The position numbers and the translations under genes are program-made. Positions 1 to 9,046 of a DNA stretch of 64,000 nucleotides are shown here, piece after piece. This stretch comes from Metallibacterium scheffleri. GTDB lineage: Bacteria > Pseudomonadota > Gammaproteobacteria > Xanthomonadales > Rhodanobacteraceae. Every line of letters begins with the position of its first letter. The first letter of the stretch is position 1. Below the pieces are notes generated by a model that saw only the letters and a list, made by a program, of their open reading frames with translations, had not been told where the DNA came from and did no database searches. The stretch is from contig NZ_LDOS01000001.1 in NCBI RefSeq assembly GCF_002077135.1, positions 1,114,340 through 1,178,339 on the forward strand. Reading direction: 5' to 3'.

Positions 1-1
1 T

Positions 2-1354
2 GCCTGCGCGCGGGCGGCCGCGCGCGCGGCACCGCAGTGGCTGCAGCCGGTCTGGTTCGTCGCGGATGGATTGCGCGAGCGCGGACGCACGCATGCAGCG
101 GCATCGATGCTGTGTGATTTCGCCATGCAGCCTGAAATCCTGAAAGATGTCGACACGGTCTGCACCTGCATGAAGTTCATGATCGAATGCGCCGAGTCAG
201 GCTTGGCCCATGCGTTGGGTCGCGCGGCAATGGTGGCGCATCCACATCACCTTCCCCTCATGGAGTTGCTGGCTAAAACGGCGCTGGAGACAGGGCAATT
301 CGATGAGGCGCGAAATTTCTATCGCGACCTCGCGCTTGGTCCGCATGCTGCGCGGGCTCGGCTTGCGGCACTTGGCCTGGCGTTGAGCAAGCGCTTCGAC
401 AATGCGGCCGACACGGATATCGCGCTCATCGATGGCATGCTACAGAGGTCGGCTCCCGCCAGCACGAAGGCCAGCGTCCATTTCGCGCGCGCCAAGATCA
501 GTGACGATTTGCGTGATTACCGCGCTGCCGCGGAGCATTTGCGCATCGCCAACGCCGCCGCGCGCGCCGTGCAGCCATGGGATCGCGCGCAGTGGTTGCG
601 TGACAAGGCGCGTGCCTTGCAGGGGCAGTTGCCGCGCAATCGGGCACCTGATCGGGCATGCGTGCCGGTTTTCGTCATCGGCATGCCACGTAGTGGCACC
701 ACGCTGTTGTCCGAGTTGATGGCGCGCCACGCCGGCATCGTGTCGCGCGGAGAACTCAACTTCGCCGAGCATATCGATCGCGCCGTCACCGGCACGCCGC
801 GACAGGCATGGGAGGATGCCTTGACTTCCAGTGCCGCCATGTACCGGACGCACATCATCCGGGATGATGCAGCGGCACGGGTTTATATCGACAAAAACCC
901 CATGAACTTTCTGCACCTCGACTGGATCACGGCCGCGCTTCCCGAGGCAAGGATCATTTACTGCGCACGGCACAAAGCCGATGTCGCGCTGTCGCTGTGG
1001 TTCCAGTTTTTCGAGAGTCCGGCGACACGCTTCAGCCACGACTTCGCCTGGATCAGGGAAGTCGATGCCGGCTGCGAGGAAATCGTGTCTTACTGGTCCG
1101 CACGCGCGAGCATTCTGCGTGTGGCTTACGAGGATCTGGTGCACGATCGGCACGCCGCGATGGTGCGCGTGCTGGCGCACATCGGCTATGACGCCGCTGC
1201 GTCCGCGTCCGTGTCTGCTGTCGCGCCGGTGGCGCCGACCGGGCAGATTGCCACCTCGAGTCTGTGGCAAGCGCGCCAGCCGGTGTATGCCAGCTCGATC
1301 GGGCGCTACCGGCACTACCTGGAATTCATCCCTGAGCTGAAATCGTTCCTGTAA
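2..1354 (+). CDS. TPR-sulfotransferase, 5'-truncated by the window edge
   Basis: The reading frame is open to the first base of the window, so the true start lies upstream; 450 codons are visible. The N-terminal half is helical and Ala/Leu-rich, as in tetratricopeptide repeats. The C-terminal half is a sulfotransferase domain: VFVIGMPRSGTTLLSEL (about residues 220-236 of the visible part) is the 5'-phosphosulfate-binding loop for PAPS, and YIDKNPMNFLHLDWI with the following RIIYCARHKADVALS resembles the 3'-phosphate-binding region. Family members transfer sulfate from PAPS to a hydroxyl of a protein, peptide or glycan. The acceptor cannot be read from sequence. It is the first visible gene of a same-strand run with a TPR-hydroxylase and two more sulfotransferases, which suggests a joint modification pathway. 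Confidence 0.85.
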   Translation, partial: ACARAAARAAPQWLQPVWFVADGLRERGRTHAAASMLCDFAMQPEILKDVDTVCTCMKFMIECAESGLAHALGRAAMVAHPHHLPLMELLAKTALETGQFDEARNFYRDLALGPHAARARLAALGLALSKRFDNAADTDIALIDGMLQRSAPASTKASVHFARAKISDDLRDYRAAAEHLRIANAAARAVQPWDRAQWLRDKARALQGQLPRNRAPDRACVPVFVIGMPRSGTTLLSELMARHAGIVSRGELNFAEHIDRAVTGTPRQAWEDALTSSAAMYRTHIIRDDAAARVYIDKNPMNFLHLDWITAALPEARIIYCARHKADVALSLWFQFFESPATRFSHDFAWIREVDAGCEEIVSYWSARASILRVAYEDLVHDRHAAMVRVLAHIGYDAAASASVSAVAPVAPTGQIATSSLWQARQPVYASSIGRYRHYLEFIPELKSFL

Positions 1355-1448
1355 AGCATCCGCCCGCAGCGGTTGCCGGTGCGGTTTGAGGGTGTTGAAT
1401 GCATCAGTTACAGTCGCCCATCACCTGATTTGCCAAGCATCGATCCGG

Positions 1449-2777
1449 ATGAATCCAATTTCTGCTGATGGTGCGGGAGCGGTAGCCCGCCTCGTGCAGG
1501 CCGCGCAGGCCGCGCTCGCGCGTGGGGTGATGATCGAGGCCGAACGCGCGTATGCCGCGGTGCTGGATATCGAGCCGGCGCATGCGGAGGCGCTGGCCTT
1601 CGTGGCCGCTCGCGCGCTGGCCAGCGGGCGCGCGGGTGATGCGCTGAGCCTGTACGCGCGCCTGGTCGCGGCGCAGCCAGGTGATGTGACCGCGCTGACC
1701 GGTCTCGGTCAGGCGCAGTTGACCTCCGGCCAGTTTGCCGAGGCGAGCGCATCGTTGAGTGCGGCTCTGGCGCTGGCGCCCGATGCCTTTGTCGCGCGTT
1801 TTCATCTGGCGCAGACACTCGAACGCAGTGGCGATGCGCATGGCGCGCTGGTGCACTATTTCCGCGCGATCAGCGAGGCCCAAGGCAGTGGGCGCTGGCT
1901 CAACGATGCCACCACGCACCCCTCGCTGCGCGCGCCGTTGCAGCGCGCGATGGCCTACGTCGACAAGGGCCGGCTGGCCCTGTATGACCAGGTACTCGAA
2001 CCTTTGCGACAGCGTTTCGGGACGTCGGAACTGGCGCGCGTCGAGCAGTGCCTGCGCATTTATCTGCACCTGCAGCCACCGCCGTATCAGGATGCACGCC
2101 AGCGGCCGACCTTCTTGTATTTCCCGGGCCTGCCGACAGCACCGTATCTGCCGAAAGCCGCCATGCGCTGGCTCGACCGGCTTGAAGCCAGCACCTCCGT
2201 CATTCGCGAAGAGATGTTGCGTGTGCTGGATGAGCAACGCGGATTCGAGCCGTTTCTGCGTTTTCACAAGACCGAAGAAGCCAGGAATTACTTGACCGGC
2301 AAGGACGGCACGGGGCACTGGAACGCGTATTTCTTTTACCGCCACGGCGAGCGCTATGCGGACAACAGCGAACAGTGTCCGCGAACCTTTGCCGCGCTCG
2401 AAGCCGCGCCACTGCTGCGCATCCGCGAGCATGCGCCGGAGATCTGCTTCTCCTTGCTGACGCCGGGTTCGCACATCCTGCCGCATCGCGGCGTCACCAA
2501 CACGCGCACGGTGGTGCATTTGCCTTTGCTGGTGCCTGCCGATTGCGCGCTCAATGTCGGCGGTGAATTGCACGCATGGCGCGAGGGCGAGGCCGTGGCG
2601 TTCGACGATACCTACGAGCATGAAGCGTGGAATCGCAGCGAGCACAACCGCGTCATCGTGCTGATGGATGCCTGGAATCCGCATCTGACCGACGCCGAGC
2701 GCCTGGCGATCGGCGACTTGGTCATCGCCATCGGTGAATTCGGCAAGGCGGCCGGGCAGGAATTGAATCTGGCCTGA
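1449..2777 (+). CDS. TPR-aspartyl/asparaginyl beta-hydroxylase
   Basis: 442 aa starting at ATG 1449 (MNPISADGAG); a TTG 63 nt upstream extends the frame but adds nothing recognisable. Residues about 10-160 are TPR-like helices (AEALAFVAARAL, VTALTGLGQAQL). The C-terminal third is an Asp/Asn beta-hydroxylase domain (PF05118 type): a first metal His in LPHRGVTNTRTVVHLPL, a second in DDTYEHEAWNRSEHNR, and the 2-oxoglutarate-binding Arg in that last stretch. Such Fe(II)/2-oxoglutarate enzymes hydroxylate Asp or Asn side chains of proteins, although bacterial relatives can act on other targets. Lying between sulfotransferases, it may prepare or accompany a hydroxyl acceptor for sulfation; that is inference. 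There is no signal peptide, so a cytoplasmic location is expected. Confidence 0.85.
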   Translation: MNPISADGAGAVARLVQAAQAALARGVMIEAERAYAAVLDIEPAHAEALAFVAARALASGRAGDALSLYARLVAAQPGDVTALTGLGQAQLTSGQFAEASASLSAALALAPDAFVARFHLAQTLERSGDAHGALVHYFRAISEAQGSGRWLNDATTHPSLRAPLQRAMAYVDKGRLALYDQVLEPLRQRFGTSELARVEQCLRIYLHLQPPPYQDARQRPTFLYFPGLPTAPYLPKAAMRWLDRLEASTSVIREEMLRVLDEQRGFEPFLRFHKTEEARNYLTGKDGTGHWNAYFFYRHGERYADNSEQCPRTFAALEAAPLLRIREHAPEICFSLLTPGSHILPHRGVTNTRTVVHLPLLVPADCALNVGGELHAWREGEAVAFDDTYEHEAWNRSEHNRVIVLMDAWNPHLTDAERLAIGDLVIAIGEFGKAAGQELNLA

Positions 2778-2854
2778 TCACGGCGGCCCGTGCATTTCCA
2801 GGGGCCATTACCATCTGCTGCGCGTGGCATTCGCGGGCGCGCGCCGGGAGCATC

Positions 2855-3691
2855 ATGGGCAACATCGTCTGGTTGTCGTCCTATCCGAAGTCAGGGAACA
2901 CCTGGCTACGCGCTTTCATCGCGAACCTGGTCGCCGACGCGCGCGCGCCGCTGGCATTCGACACGTGGCCACGATATGCCGTGGACGAGGCCAATCCGGA
3001 GCGCTTCAGCCGTGTCGCGGGCGCGCCTTCCACCGATCTCGATGTCGATGCCCTGTGCCGGTCGCGCGTTGCCGTGCAGGCAGACATCGCCGCTGCAGCG
3101 CGTGGCACGGTATTCGTCAAAACGCACAATCTCGCCGGCAGTTTCGACGGACACGCGTTGCAGAACTGGACGGTGACTGCGGGGGCGATTTACGTGATAC
3201 GCAATCCGCTGGACGTGTGTATCAGCTTCGCGGCACATTTCGGGCTGACGCTCGACACCGCCATCGCGCGCATGGCGGATGCCAATCTCGCCACCGGCAA
3301 TGACGCGCTGTTCGTCAGCGAGATCATCGGCTCGTGGTCGCAGCATGTCGCCAGTTGGGCCGCGCTGGAGGCACGTGGCGTGCTGCTGGTGCGCTACGAG
3401 GACATGCTGGACAAACCACTCAAGACCTTCACCCGCGTCGCGCGCATGCTCAAGCTGGGCGACGACCGCGCGCGCATCATGCGCGCCATCGAGTTCAGTG
3501 ACTTCAAGCGTCTGCAGCGCATGGAGCGCAGCGATGGCTTTCGCGAGGCGGTATCCGGCGCGGTGCCGTTTTTTCGCAAGGGCCTCGCCAAACAATGGCG
3601 CGAGCGCCTCGGTCGCGAGCAGGTCGCGCGGATCATCGCCGACCATCGCGAAGTCATGCGCCGATTCAATTACCTGCCTGCGGGGTACTGA
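2855..3691 (+). CDS. sulfotransferase domain protein
   Basis: 278 aa. ATG 2855 is preceded by a GGGAG-like ribosome site. The PAPS 5'-phosphosulfate loop is at the extreme N-terminus (WLSSYPKSGNTWLRAFI, residues 5-21), as in stand-alone cytosolic-type sulfotransferases, and YVIRNPLDVCISFAAHFG (about residues 112-129) is the 3'-phosphate-binding motif with the conserved Arg and Ser. LVRYEDMLDKPLKTF follows the usual R-YEDL pattern. There is no TPR region, unlike its neighbours. It ends one base before the next start (TGA 3689-3691, ATG 3693), so the two are almost certainly translationally coupled. The acceptor is unknown. Confidence 0.9.
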   Translation: MGNIVWLSSYPKSGNTWLRAFIANLVADARAPLAFDTWPRYAVDEANPERFSRVAGAPSTDLDVDALCRSRVAVQADIAAAARGTVFVKTHNLAGSFDGHALQNWTVTAGAIYVIRNPLDVCISFAAHFGLTLDTAIARMADANLATGNDALFVSEIIGSWSQHVASWAALEARGVLLVRYEDMLDKPLKTFTRVARMLKLGDDRARIMRAIEFSDFKRLQRMERSDGFREAVSGAVPFFRKGLAKQWRERLGREQVARIIADHREVMRRFNYLPAGY

Positions 3692-3692
3692 C

Positions 3693-5519
3693 ATGGATCG
3701 CATCTCGCTGCAGGACCGCGCCCGGCAGGTGCTGACGGCCCTGCGCGAGCAGCGCATCGACGCTGCACTGCATGCCGCGCGCGTGCTGCTCGCCGACTAC
3801 CCCGATGACGAAAGCGCCTTGTCGCTGTGCGCGAGCTGCGAACAGCAGGCTGGAAATCACGATCTGGCGGCCGTGCTTTTTGCGCGCCTGACGCAGGCGC
3901 ATCCGCGCACCTGGCAATACTGGAACAACCTCGGCAATGCGCAGCGCGCGCTGGGTCAGGTCGAGCACGCGCGCCTGGCCTTCGAACGCGCGCTGGAATT
4001 GAATCCGGCCGCGCCGCGGGTGCGCACCAACCTCGGATTATTGCTGCTCAATGCCGGCAATCCAGCGCAGGCCGCGACGCATTTGCGCGCCGCCAGCGCG
4101 GCGCCCGATGCGGAACCGGGCATGCGCATCTGGGCCGCCGTGGCCGCCCATGCGGCGGGTGACGCCGTCACGGCGGAAGAATTGGTGCGGGGCTGGGAGC
4201 ATTGGCCACGCGATTCCGACGAGGCCTGGCTGGAACTGGGCTGGTTGCTGCTCGAGTTGGGCCACTTTGACGATGCCGAGCACGTTTTCGCGAGTGCGTT
4301 CGCCGGAGTTGCGGCCAGAATCCGTGCCAAGGCACGCCATGCATTGCTGCTCGAGCGCATCAATCAGCCGGATGCAGCCGAACGGCTGCTTGCAGACCTG
4401 CCTGATCCCGACCAGATCGCGGCAGCGGAAGCACGACAGGAACTGCTGCATGCACGCGGCATCCTGGCGGCGCGGCGCAAGGACTGGCCGGCTGCGCGGC
4501 AGGCGTTGCAACAAGCGCTGGCCATCGCCGGCAGCACGCGCGGTCGCGCGGCGATGTATTTCGCCCTGGCGCGTGCGTGTGATCGCCTGGGTGATGTCGA
4601 TGCCACGCTTGCCGTGTTGCGCGAGGCGCATGCCTTGCTCGCGGCAACCAGCGCGCAGCGCACGATCCATGAACGCTGGCTGCCTGTGCTGACCACGGGA
4701 TTGCCAGCGGCGGAGACCGCGTATTCGCAGCGGGCCCCCGCACCATCCGCTGCACAATCTCCGGTGTTCGTGCTGGGCTTCCCGCGCTCCGGCACCACGC
4801 TGCTGGAGCAGATGCTCGCGGCACACCCGGATTTCGCCAGCATCGATGAGCGCCCGCTGGTGTTGTCCGCCATACGCCGCATGCAGGCGCTAGGCATTGC
4901 CTATCCGCAGGGCTTGGGCGCGCTGCGCGCGGAACAGATCGAGGATTTGCGCGCCGGCTACTGGCGCGCGGCCGATGCCCTGGCCACGCGCGCGCCTGGA
5001 CAGCGTCTGGTGGACAAGAATCCGCTGAACATGCTGGCCTTGCCGATGATCCTGCGGCTGTTTCCGCTTGCGCGCGTGGTCATCTGTCGACGCCATCCAT
5101 GCGATGTGGTCCTGAGTTGCTATATGCAGCCGTTTGCGGATCCAGAGGTTGCGGAAATGAGCGCGTCGCCTGCCAGTCTTGCCCGCGCCTATGCCGCGTT
5201 CGATGCGCAATTTCGCGAGCAGGCCGCGCTGCTGGGCGCCACGCCATTCGAGTTGCGCTACGAGGACCTGGTGACCCATCCGCAAGCCGCGTTGCAAGGT
5301 CTTGGCAACTGCCTTGGTGTCCTGGATACGACTGCGATGGCCCACTTCGCGTCCAGCGCGCAGCAGCGCGGCTACATCAGTACGCCGAGTTATGCGCAGG
5401 TGGTCGAGTCCTTGCGCGCCGACAGCATCGGACGTTGGCGGCGTTACGCGCGGGTCTTCGCGCCGTTGCTGCCGACGCTGGCGGAATCGATCCGCCAGGC
5501 GGGTTACACGACAGACTGA
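3693..5519 (+). CDS. TPR-sulfotransferase
   Basis: 608 aa from ATG 3693, one base after the previous stop; the frame is open further upstream but that part overlaps the preceding gene. Residues about 1-340 form consecutive TPRs (for example TWQYWNNLGNAQRALGQVEH and RLAFERALELNPAAPRVR). The sulfotransferase domain begins near residue 355 with VFVLGFPRSGTTLLEQML; VDKNPLNMLALPMILRLFP and RVVICRRHPCDVVLSCYMQ follow in the usual order, then ELRYEDLVTHP. The same architecture occurs in the first gene of the run and at 50555-52138. The TPRs probably hold the acceptor protein or a partner. It converges with pckG, with only 4 nt between the two stop codons. Confidence 0.88.
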   Translation: MDRISLQDRARQVLTALREQRIDAALHAARVLLADYPDDESALSLCASCEQQAGNHDLAAVLFARLTQAHPRTWQYWNNLGNAQRALGQVEHARLAFERALELNPAAPRVRTNLGLLLLNAGNPAQAATHLRAASAAPDAEPGMRIWAAVAAHAAGDAVTAEELVRGWEHWPRDSDEAWLELGWLLLELGHFDDAEHVFASAFAGVAARIRAKARHALLLERINQPDAAERLLADLPDPDQIAAAEARQELLHARGILAARRKDWPAARQALQQALAIAGSTRGRAAMYFALARACDRLGDVDATLAVLREAHALLAATSAQRTIHERWLPVLTTGLPAAETAYSQRAPAPSAAQSPVFVLGFPRSGTTLLEQMLAAHPDFASIDERPLVLSAIRRMQALGIAYPQGLGALRAEQIEDLRAGYWRAADALATRAPGQRLVDKNPLNMLALPMILRLFPLARVVICRRHPCDVVLSCYMQPFADPEVAEMSASPASLARAYAAFDAQFREQAALLGATPFELRYEDLVTHPQAALQGLGNCLGVLDTTAMAHFASSAQQRGYISTPSYAQVVESLRADSIGRWRRYARVFAPLLPTLAESIRQAGYTTD

Positions 5520-5523
5520 TTCA

Positions 5524-7305
5524 TCAGCCCTGCGCCGCGCGTCGCGTTGGTTTATTGGCCTCCAGCGCCTCCAGCACGCGCCGCCGTTCGCTTTCCAGGC
5601 GGGCCGGCAGGCGCGCGCCGAATTCGCTGAAATAATCCCCCAGCGCCGCCATTTCGCGTTGCCAGCCCGCCGGGTCGACATGCAGCAGCGCCTCTAGCGC
5701 CGCAGCGGGCAGGCGCAACCCGGCCGTGTCCAGGTAGTGCGCGTGCGGCATCCGGCCGATCGGTGTCTCCACGGCCGCGGCGCCGCCCTCGCAGCGCGCC
5801 AGCATCCACGCCAGCACGCGCAGGTTGTCGCCAAAGCCCGGCCATAGAAAGTTGCCGTCGCTGCCTTTGCGAAACCAGTTGACGTGGAAGATTCTCGGCA
5901 ACTGCAGGCCGGGCCGGTCGAAACTCAGCCAGTGCGCGAAGTAGTCGGCGAAGTTGTAGCCGCAGAAGGGTTTCATCGCCATCGGATCGCGGCGCAGCAC
6001 GCCGACGGCGCCGCTGGCGGCGGCGGTGGTTTCCGAGCCCATGGCCGCGCCCAGCATGACGCCGTGCGCCCAGTCGCGGGCCTCGAATACCAGGGGCAGC
6101 AGCGATTCGCGGCGGCCGCCGAAGACGATGGCGCTGATCGGCACGCCCTGCGCATCCTCGGCGTGCGGCGAGAAACTCGGGCACTGCCGCGCGCTGACGG
6201 TGAAGCGCGAATTGGGATGCGCCGCCGGACCGCGTGCGGGGTCGAACGGGCGCCCCTGCCAGTCCAGCGCGGGCACGCGCGCGTCCAGGCCTTCCCACCA
6301 TGGCTGGCCATCGGCGGTGACGGCGACGTTGGTGAAGATCGTGTGGTGATCGAGCATGGCCAGCGCGTTGGGATTGGTCTTGGCGCTGGTGCCGGGGGCC
6401 ACGCCGAAGAACCCGGCCTCGGGGTTGATCGCCCATAGGCGGCCGTCCTTGCCGGGCGCCATCCAGCAGATGTCGTCGCCCACCGTCCACACTTTCCAGC
6501 CGGCGCGGCGCATGTCCGCGGGCGGCACCAGCATGGCCAGGTTGGTTTTGCCGCAGGCCGAGGGAAACGCCGCGGCGATGTAGTGCGTCTGCCCCTGCGG
6601 ACTCTGGATGCCGACGATCAGCATGTGTTCGGCCAGCCAGCCTTCCTGCCGCGCCTGCCACGAAGCGATGCGCAGCGCGTGGCACTTCTTGCCCAGCAGT
6701 GCGTTGCCGCCGTAGCCCGAGCCGTAGGATTTGATGGCGAGCTCTTCGGGGAAGTGCATGATGAAGCGGCGCTCGGGGTCGAGCTCGCCGGTGGAGTGCA
6801 GACCCTTGACGAAGCGGCCCTCGCGCTCGATGCGCGCCAGCGCCGGCGCGCCCATGCGCGTCATCAGGTGCATGTTGGCCACCACGTAGGCGCTGTCGGT
6901 GATCTCCACGCCACAGCGCGCCAGCGGCGAGTCGATCGGGCCCATGCAGTACGGCACCACGTACAGCGTGCGCCCGCGCATGCAGCCGGCGAACAACGCA
7001 TCCATCTTCGCGTGCGCTTCCGCGGGCGCCAACCACGGATTGTTGGGGCCGGCATCGGCGCGCTCGCGCGTGCAGATGTAGGTGAGGTGCTCGACGCGCG
7101 CCACATCGCCCGGATGCGAGCGGTGCAGGGTGCAGCGCGGATGCGTGTGCGGATTCAGCGCGTGCAGTTCGCCGCGTTCGAGCATCTGCGCGCCGAGCGC
7201 GGCGTATTCGGCCTGCGTGCCGTCGCACCAGTGGATGCGTGCGGGTTGGGTCAGAAGCGCGACTTCATCGAGCCACTGATTCAAGGCGGCGAGCGTGCTG
7301 GGCAT
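5524..7305 (-). CDS. pckG: phosphoenolpyruvate carboxykinase (GTP)
   Basis: 593 aa, the normal length of GTP-type PEPCK. It interconverts oxaloacetate plus GTP with PEP, CO2 and GDP at the entry to gluconeogenesis in the cytoplasm. The start is ATG at 7305-7303 (MPSTLAALNQW); an upstream in-frame codon adds 11 unconserved residues. Visible landmarks are the P-loop in AAFPSACGKTNLAML (about residues 246-260) with the reactive Cys of GTP-PEPCK, the Mn/GTP-binding region around WTVGDDICWM, and the C-terminal FRKGSDGNFLWPGFGDNLRV. It is a single-gene unit on the minus strand with no partner nearby. Confidence 0.97.
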   Translation of the reverse strand: MPSTLAALNQWLDEVALLTQPARIHWCDGTQAEYAALGAQMLERGELHALNPHTHPRCTLHRSHPGDVARVEHLTYICTRERADAGPNNPWLAPAEAHAKMDALFAGCMRGRTLYVVPYCMGPIDSPLARCGVEITDSAYVVANMHLMTRMGAPALARIEREGRFVKGLHSTGELDPERRFIMHFPEELAIKSYGSGYGGNALLGKKCHALRIASWQARQEGWLAEHMLIVGIQSPQGQTHYIAAAFPSACGKTNLAMLVPPADMRRAGWKVWTVGDDICWMAPGKDGRLWAINPEAGFFGVAPGTSAKTNPNALAMLDHHTIFTNVAVTADGQPWWEGLDARVPALDWQGRPFDPARGPAAHPNSRFTVSARQCPSFSPHAEDAQGVPISAIVFGGRRESLLPLVFEARDWAHGVMLGAAMGSETTAAASGAVGVLRRDPMAMKPFCGYNFADYFAHWLSFDRPGLQLPRIFHVNWFRKGSDGNFLWPGFGDNLRVLAWMLARCEGGAAAVETPIGRMPHAHYLDTAGLRLPAAALEALLHVDPAGWQREMAALGDYFSEFGARLPARLESERRRVLEALEANKPTRRAAQG

Positions 7306-7485
7306 GCGGCGGTTTCCGAGGCGGTTGCACCCGACCATAACGGCCGTGCGCGAGCATGATCACGCCGCAGTGCAGCGCGCGAATCGATGGAAACGTTTAC
7401 GGCCGCAGGCCGCGTCGCGCGGGTCGTGCGGGCGCCGCAGACGGCATTGCCAGCGCGCCTGCAGCGGCGCTGCGCCGGCCGCGGC

Positions 7486-8070
7486 TCATGGTGCGATCAA
7501 GGTGTCGATCACGTGTTCGACGTAGGCCTCGTAGTCGTCCTGGCTCAGACGCGGCACGCCCAGGTGCACGTTCATTTGCAGGAAGCCGACGTAGGCGGCG
7601 TAAGTCAGGCGCGCGCGATGGCTCGCGGCGCTGCGCTCCATGCCGGCCTGACGGTAGGCCAGGGCCAGAAAATCCATGCGTCGCTGCGACACGCGCGCCA
7701 TCAATGACTGTATGCGTGGATGATCCAGCGCACGCAGCAGCGCGGCATACACGCGATGCGGCTGCACCTCGTGCGCGATGCGGCGGAACAGCTCGCGCAG
7801 GCGTGCGCGCGGGTCGCTGACCGACTCGACCTCGGCGCTCAGCTCGCGCTCCACGTCCGATTCCCAGCGTTCGAGCGCGGAGTTCAGCAGCGCCTCGCGA
7901 CTCGGGAAATGCCAGTAGAAGCTGCCCTTGGTCACGCCCAGCTCGCGCGCCAGACCCTCGACATTGAGCGCGTTGACACCCTGCTCAGCGATCAACGCCA
8001 GTGCCGCGCGTTCCCAGTCGGCGGCGCTGAGACGCGAGCGTTCGATTTTGACCATACCTGGATTGGGCAT
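7486..8070 (-). CDS. TetR-family transcriptional regulator
   Basis: 194 aa from ATG at 8070-8068 (MPNPGMVKIER); ATG 8055 is an equally possible start. The N-terminal TetR helix-turn-helix is clear: WERAALALIAEQGVNALNVE followed by GLARELGVTKGSFYWHF (about residues 40-56) and SREALLNSALERW. The C-terminal ligand domain is helical and not specific. The gene is divergent from a hydrolase-fadE pair, so control of those genes and of its own promoter is the simplest proposal. A perfect palindrome lies between them at 8108-8119. The ligand could be an acyl-CoA, by analogy with regulators next to acyl-CoA dehydrogenases; this is inference only. Confidence 0.88.
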   Translation of the reverse strand: MPNPGMVKIERSRLSAADWERAALALIAEQGVNALNVEGLARELGVTKGSFYWHFPSREALLNSALERWESDVERELSAEVESVSDPRARLRELFRRIAHEVQPHRVYAALLRALDHPRIQSLMARVSQRRMDFLALAYRQAGMERSAASHRARLTYAAYVGFLQMNVHLGVPRLSQDDYEAYVEHVIDTLIAP

Positions 8071-8107
8071 GCACGTATGGTAGGACGGCGCGCGCCCAAT
8101 TACCCCG

Positions 8108-8119
8108 TACGCAAGCGTA
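8108..8119. promoter_or_regulatory. palindrome between the tetR-type and hydrolase genes, candidate operator
   Basis: TACGC-AA-GCGTA is a perfect inverted repeat between the divergent genes, directly abutting a TTGACG hexamer (8120-8125) that could be the -35 box for the hydrolase-fadE unit. A second, wider inverted repeat, ATTGGGC (8062-8068) with GCCCAAT (8094-8100), straddles the regulator start. Position and symmetry fit a TetR-family operator; no binding data exist. Confidence 0.4.
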
Positions 8120-8155
8120 TTGACGTGCGCGCCACAGCCTGCGCACACTGTCGCG

Positions 8156-9046
8156 ATGGATTCGCTCAACGCACACGCAGCGCTGCAGACGCAGCACTTC
8201 ATCGCCCCCGACGGCCTCAGCCTCGCGGTGGAACGCTGCGGCGCGGCGGATGCGCCGGTCCTGCTGTTCGCGCACGGTTTCGGCCAGACCCGGCAGGCGT
8301 GGCGCGGCGCGACCCGCAAGCTGGCGGCCGCGGGCTGGCAATGCGTCAGCTTCGACGCGCGCGGCCACGGCGACAGCGGGCGCGTGGCCGATGGCCGCTA
8401 CCACCTCGCGCAGTTCATCGAGGATTTGCGCGCGCTGGCAGCCGCGCAGCCGACGCCACCGGTGCTGATCGGCGCATCGATGGGCGGTCTGCTGGGCATT
8501 GTGGTGGCCGGTGATGCGCAGCGTCCGGTGCCGTTCTCGGCGCTGGCACTCATCGACATCACCCCGCGCTGGGAACCGACCGGCGTGGCGCGCATCCTCG
8601 AATTCATGCGCGCGCATCCGCAGGGTTTTGCCGATTACGAGGCCGCCGCGCAGGCGGTCGCCGCCTATCTGCCGCAGCGCGGCGCGCGCAAAAGCGAGGC
8701 GCGCCTGCATGCCTTGTTGCGCCGTGGCGACGATGGCCGCCTGCGCTGGCACTGGGATCCGGCGCTGCTGGACGTGGTCGAGCACGAGGGCCGCGCGCAA
8801 CAGCAGGCGCTGCTGGATGCCACGCGCCGCATCCGCCTGCCGACGCTGCTGGTCTCCGGCGGCTTGAGCGATGTCGTCTCGGCGACTACCGTGGACGAGT
8901 TCATGCAGCTCCTGCCCGGCGCTGTTCACGTGAACGTGCCGGGTGCCACGCACATGCTGGCGGGCGACGCCAATGATGCCTTCGTCGCCGCCATCGCCGA
9001 TTTCGTGCGCGCGTTGCCGCGCACACCTGCCGGGGTAGAGTCATGA
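8156..9046 (+). CDS. alpha/beta-hydrolase
   Basis: 296 aa from ATG 8156 (MDSLNAHAALQ); an upstream TTG gives a 12-residue extension that is probably not translated. Typical alpha/beta-hydrolase signatures: an oxyanion HG motif in LLFAHGFGQTRQAW, RGHGDSG, the nucleophile elbow GASMGGLLG (Ser near residue 112) and the catalytic His in VPGATHMLAGD near the C-terminus. The substrate is not predictable and could be an ester, thioester or lactone. Its stop overlaps the fadE start by four bases (ATGA at 9043-9046), so it is co-translated with an acyl-CoA dehydrogenase and a role in acyl metabolism is likely. Confidence 0.88.
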   Translation: MDSLNAHAALQTQHFIAPDGLSLAVERCGAADAPVLLFAHGFGQTRQAWRGATRKLAAAGWQCVSFDARGHGDSGRVADGRYHLAQFIEDLRALAAAQPTPPVLIGASMGGLLGIVVAGDAQRPVPFSALALIDITPRWEPTGVARILEFMRAHPQGFADYEAAAQAVAAYLPQRGARKSEARLHALLRRGDDGRLRWHWDPALLDVVEHEGRAQQQALLDATRRIRLPTLLVSGGLSDVVSATTVDEFMQLLPGAVHVNVPGATHMLAGDANDAFVAAIADFVRALPRTPAGVES

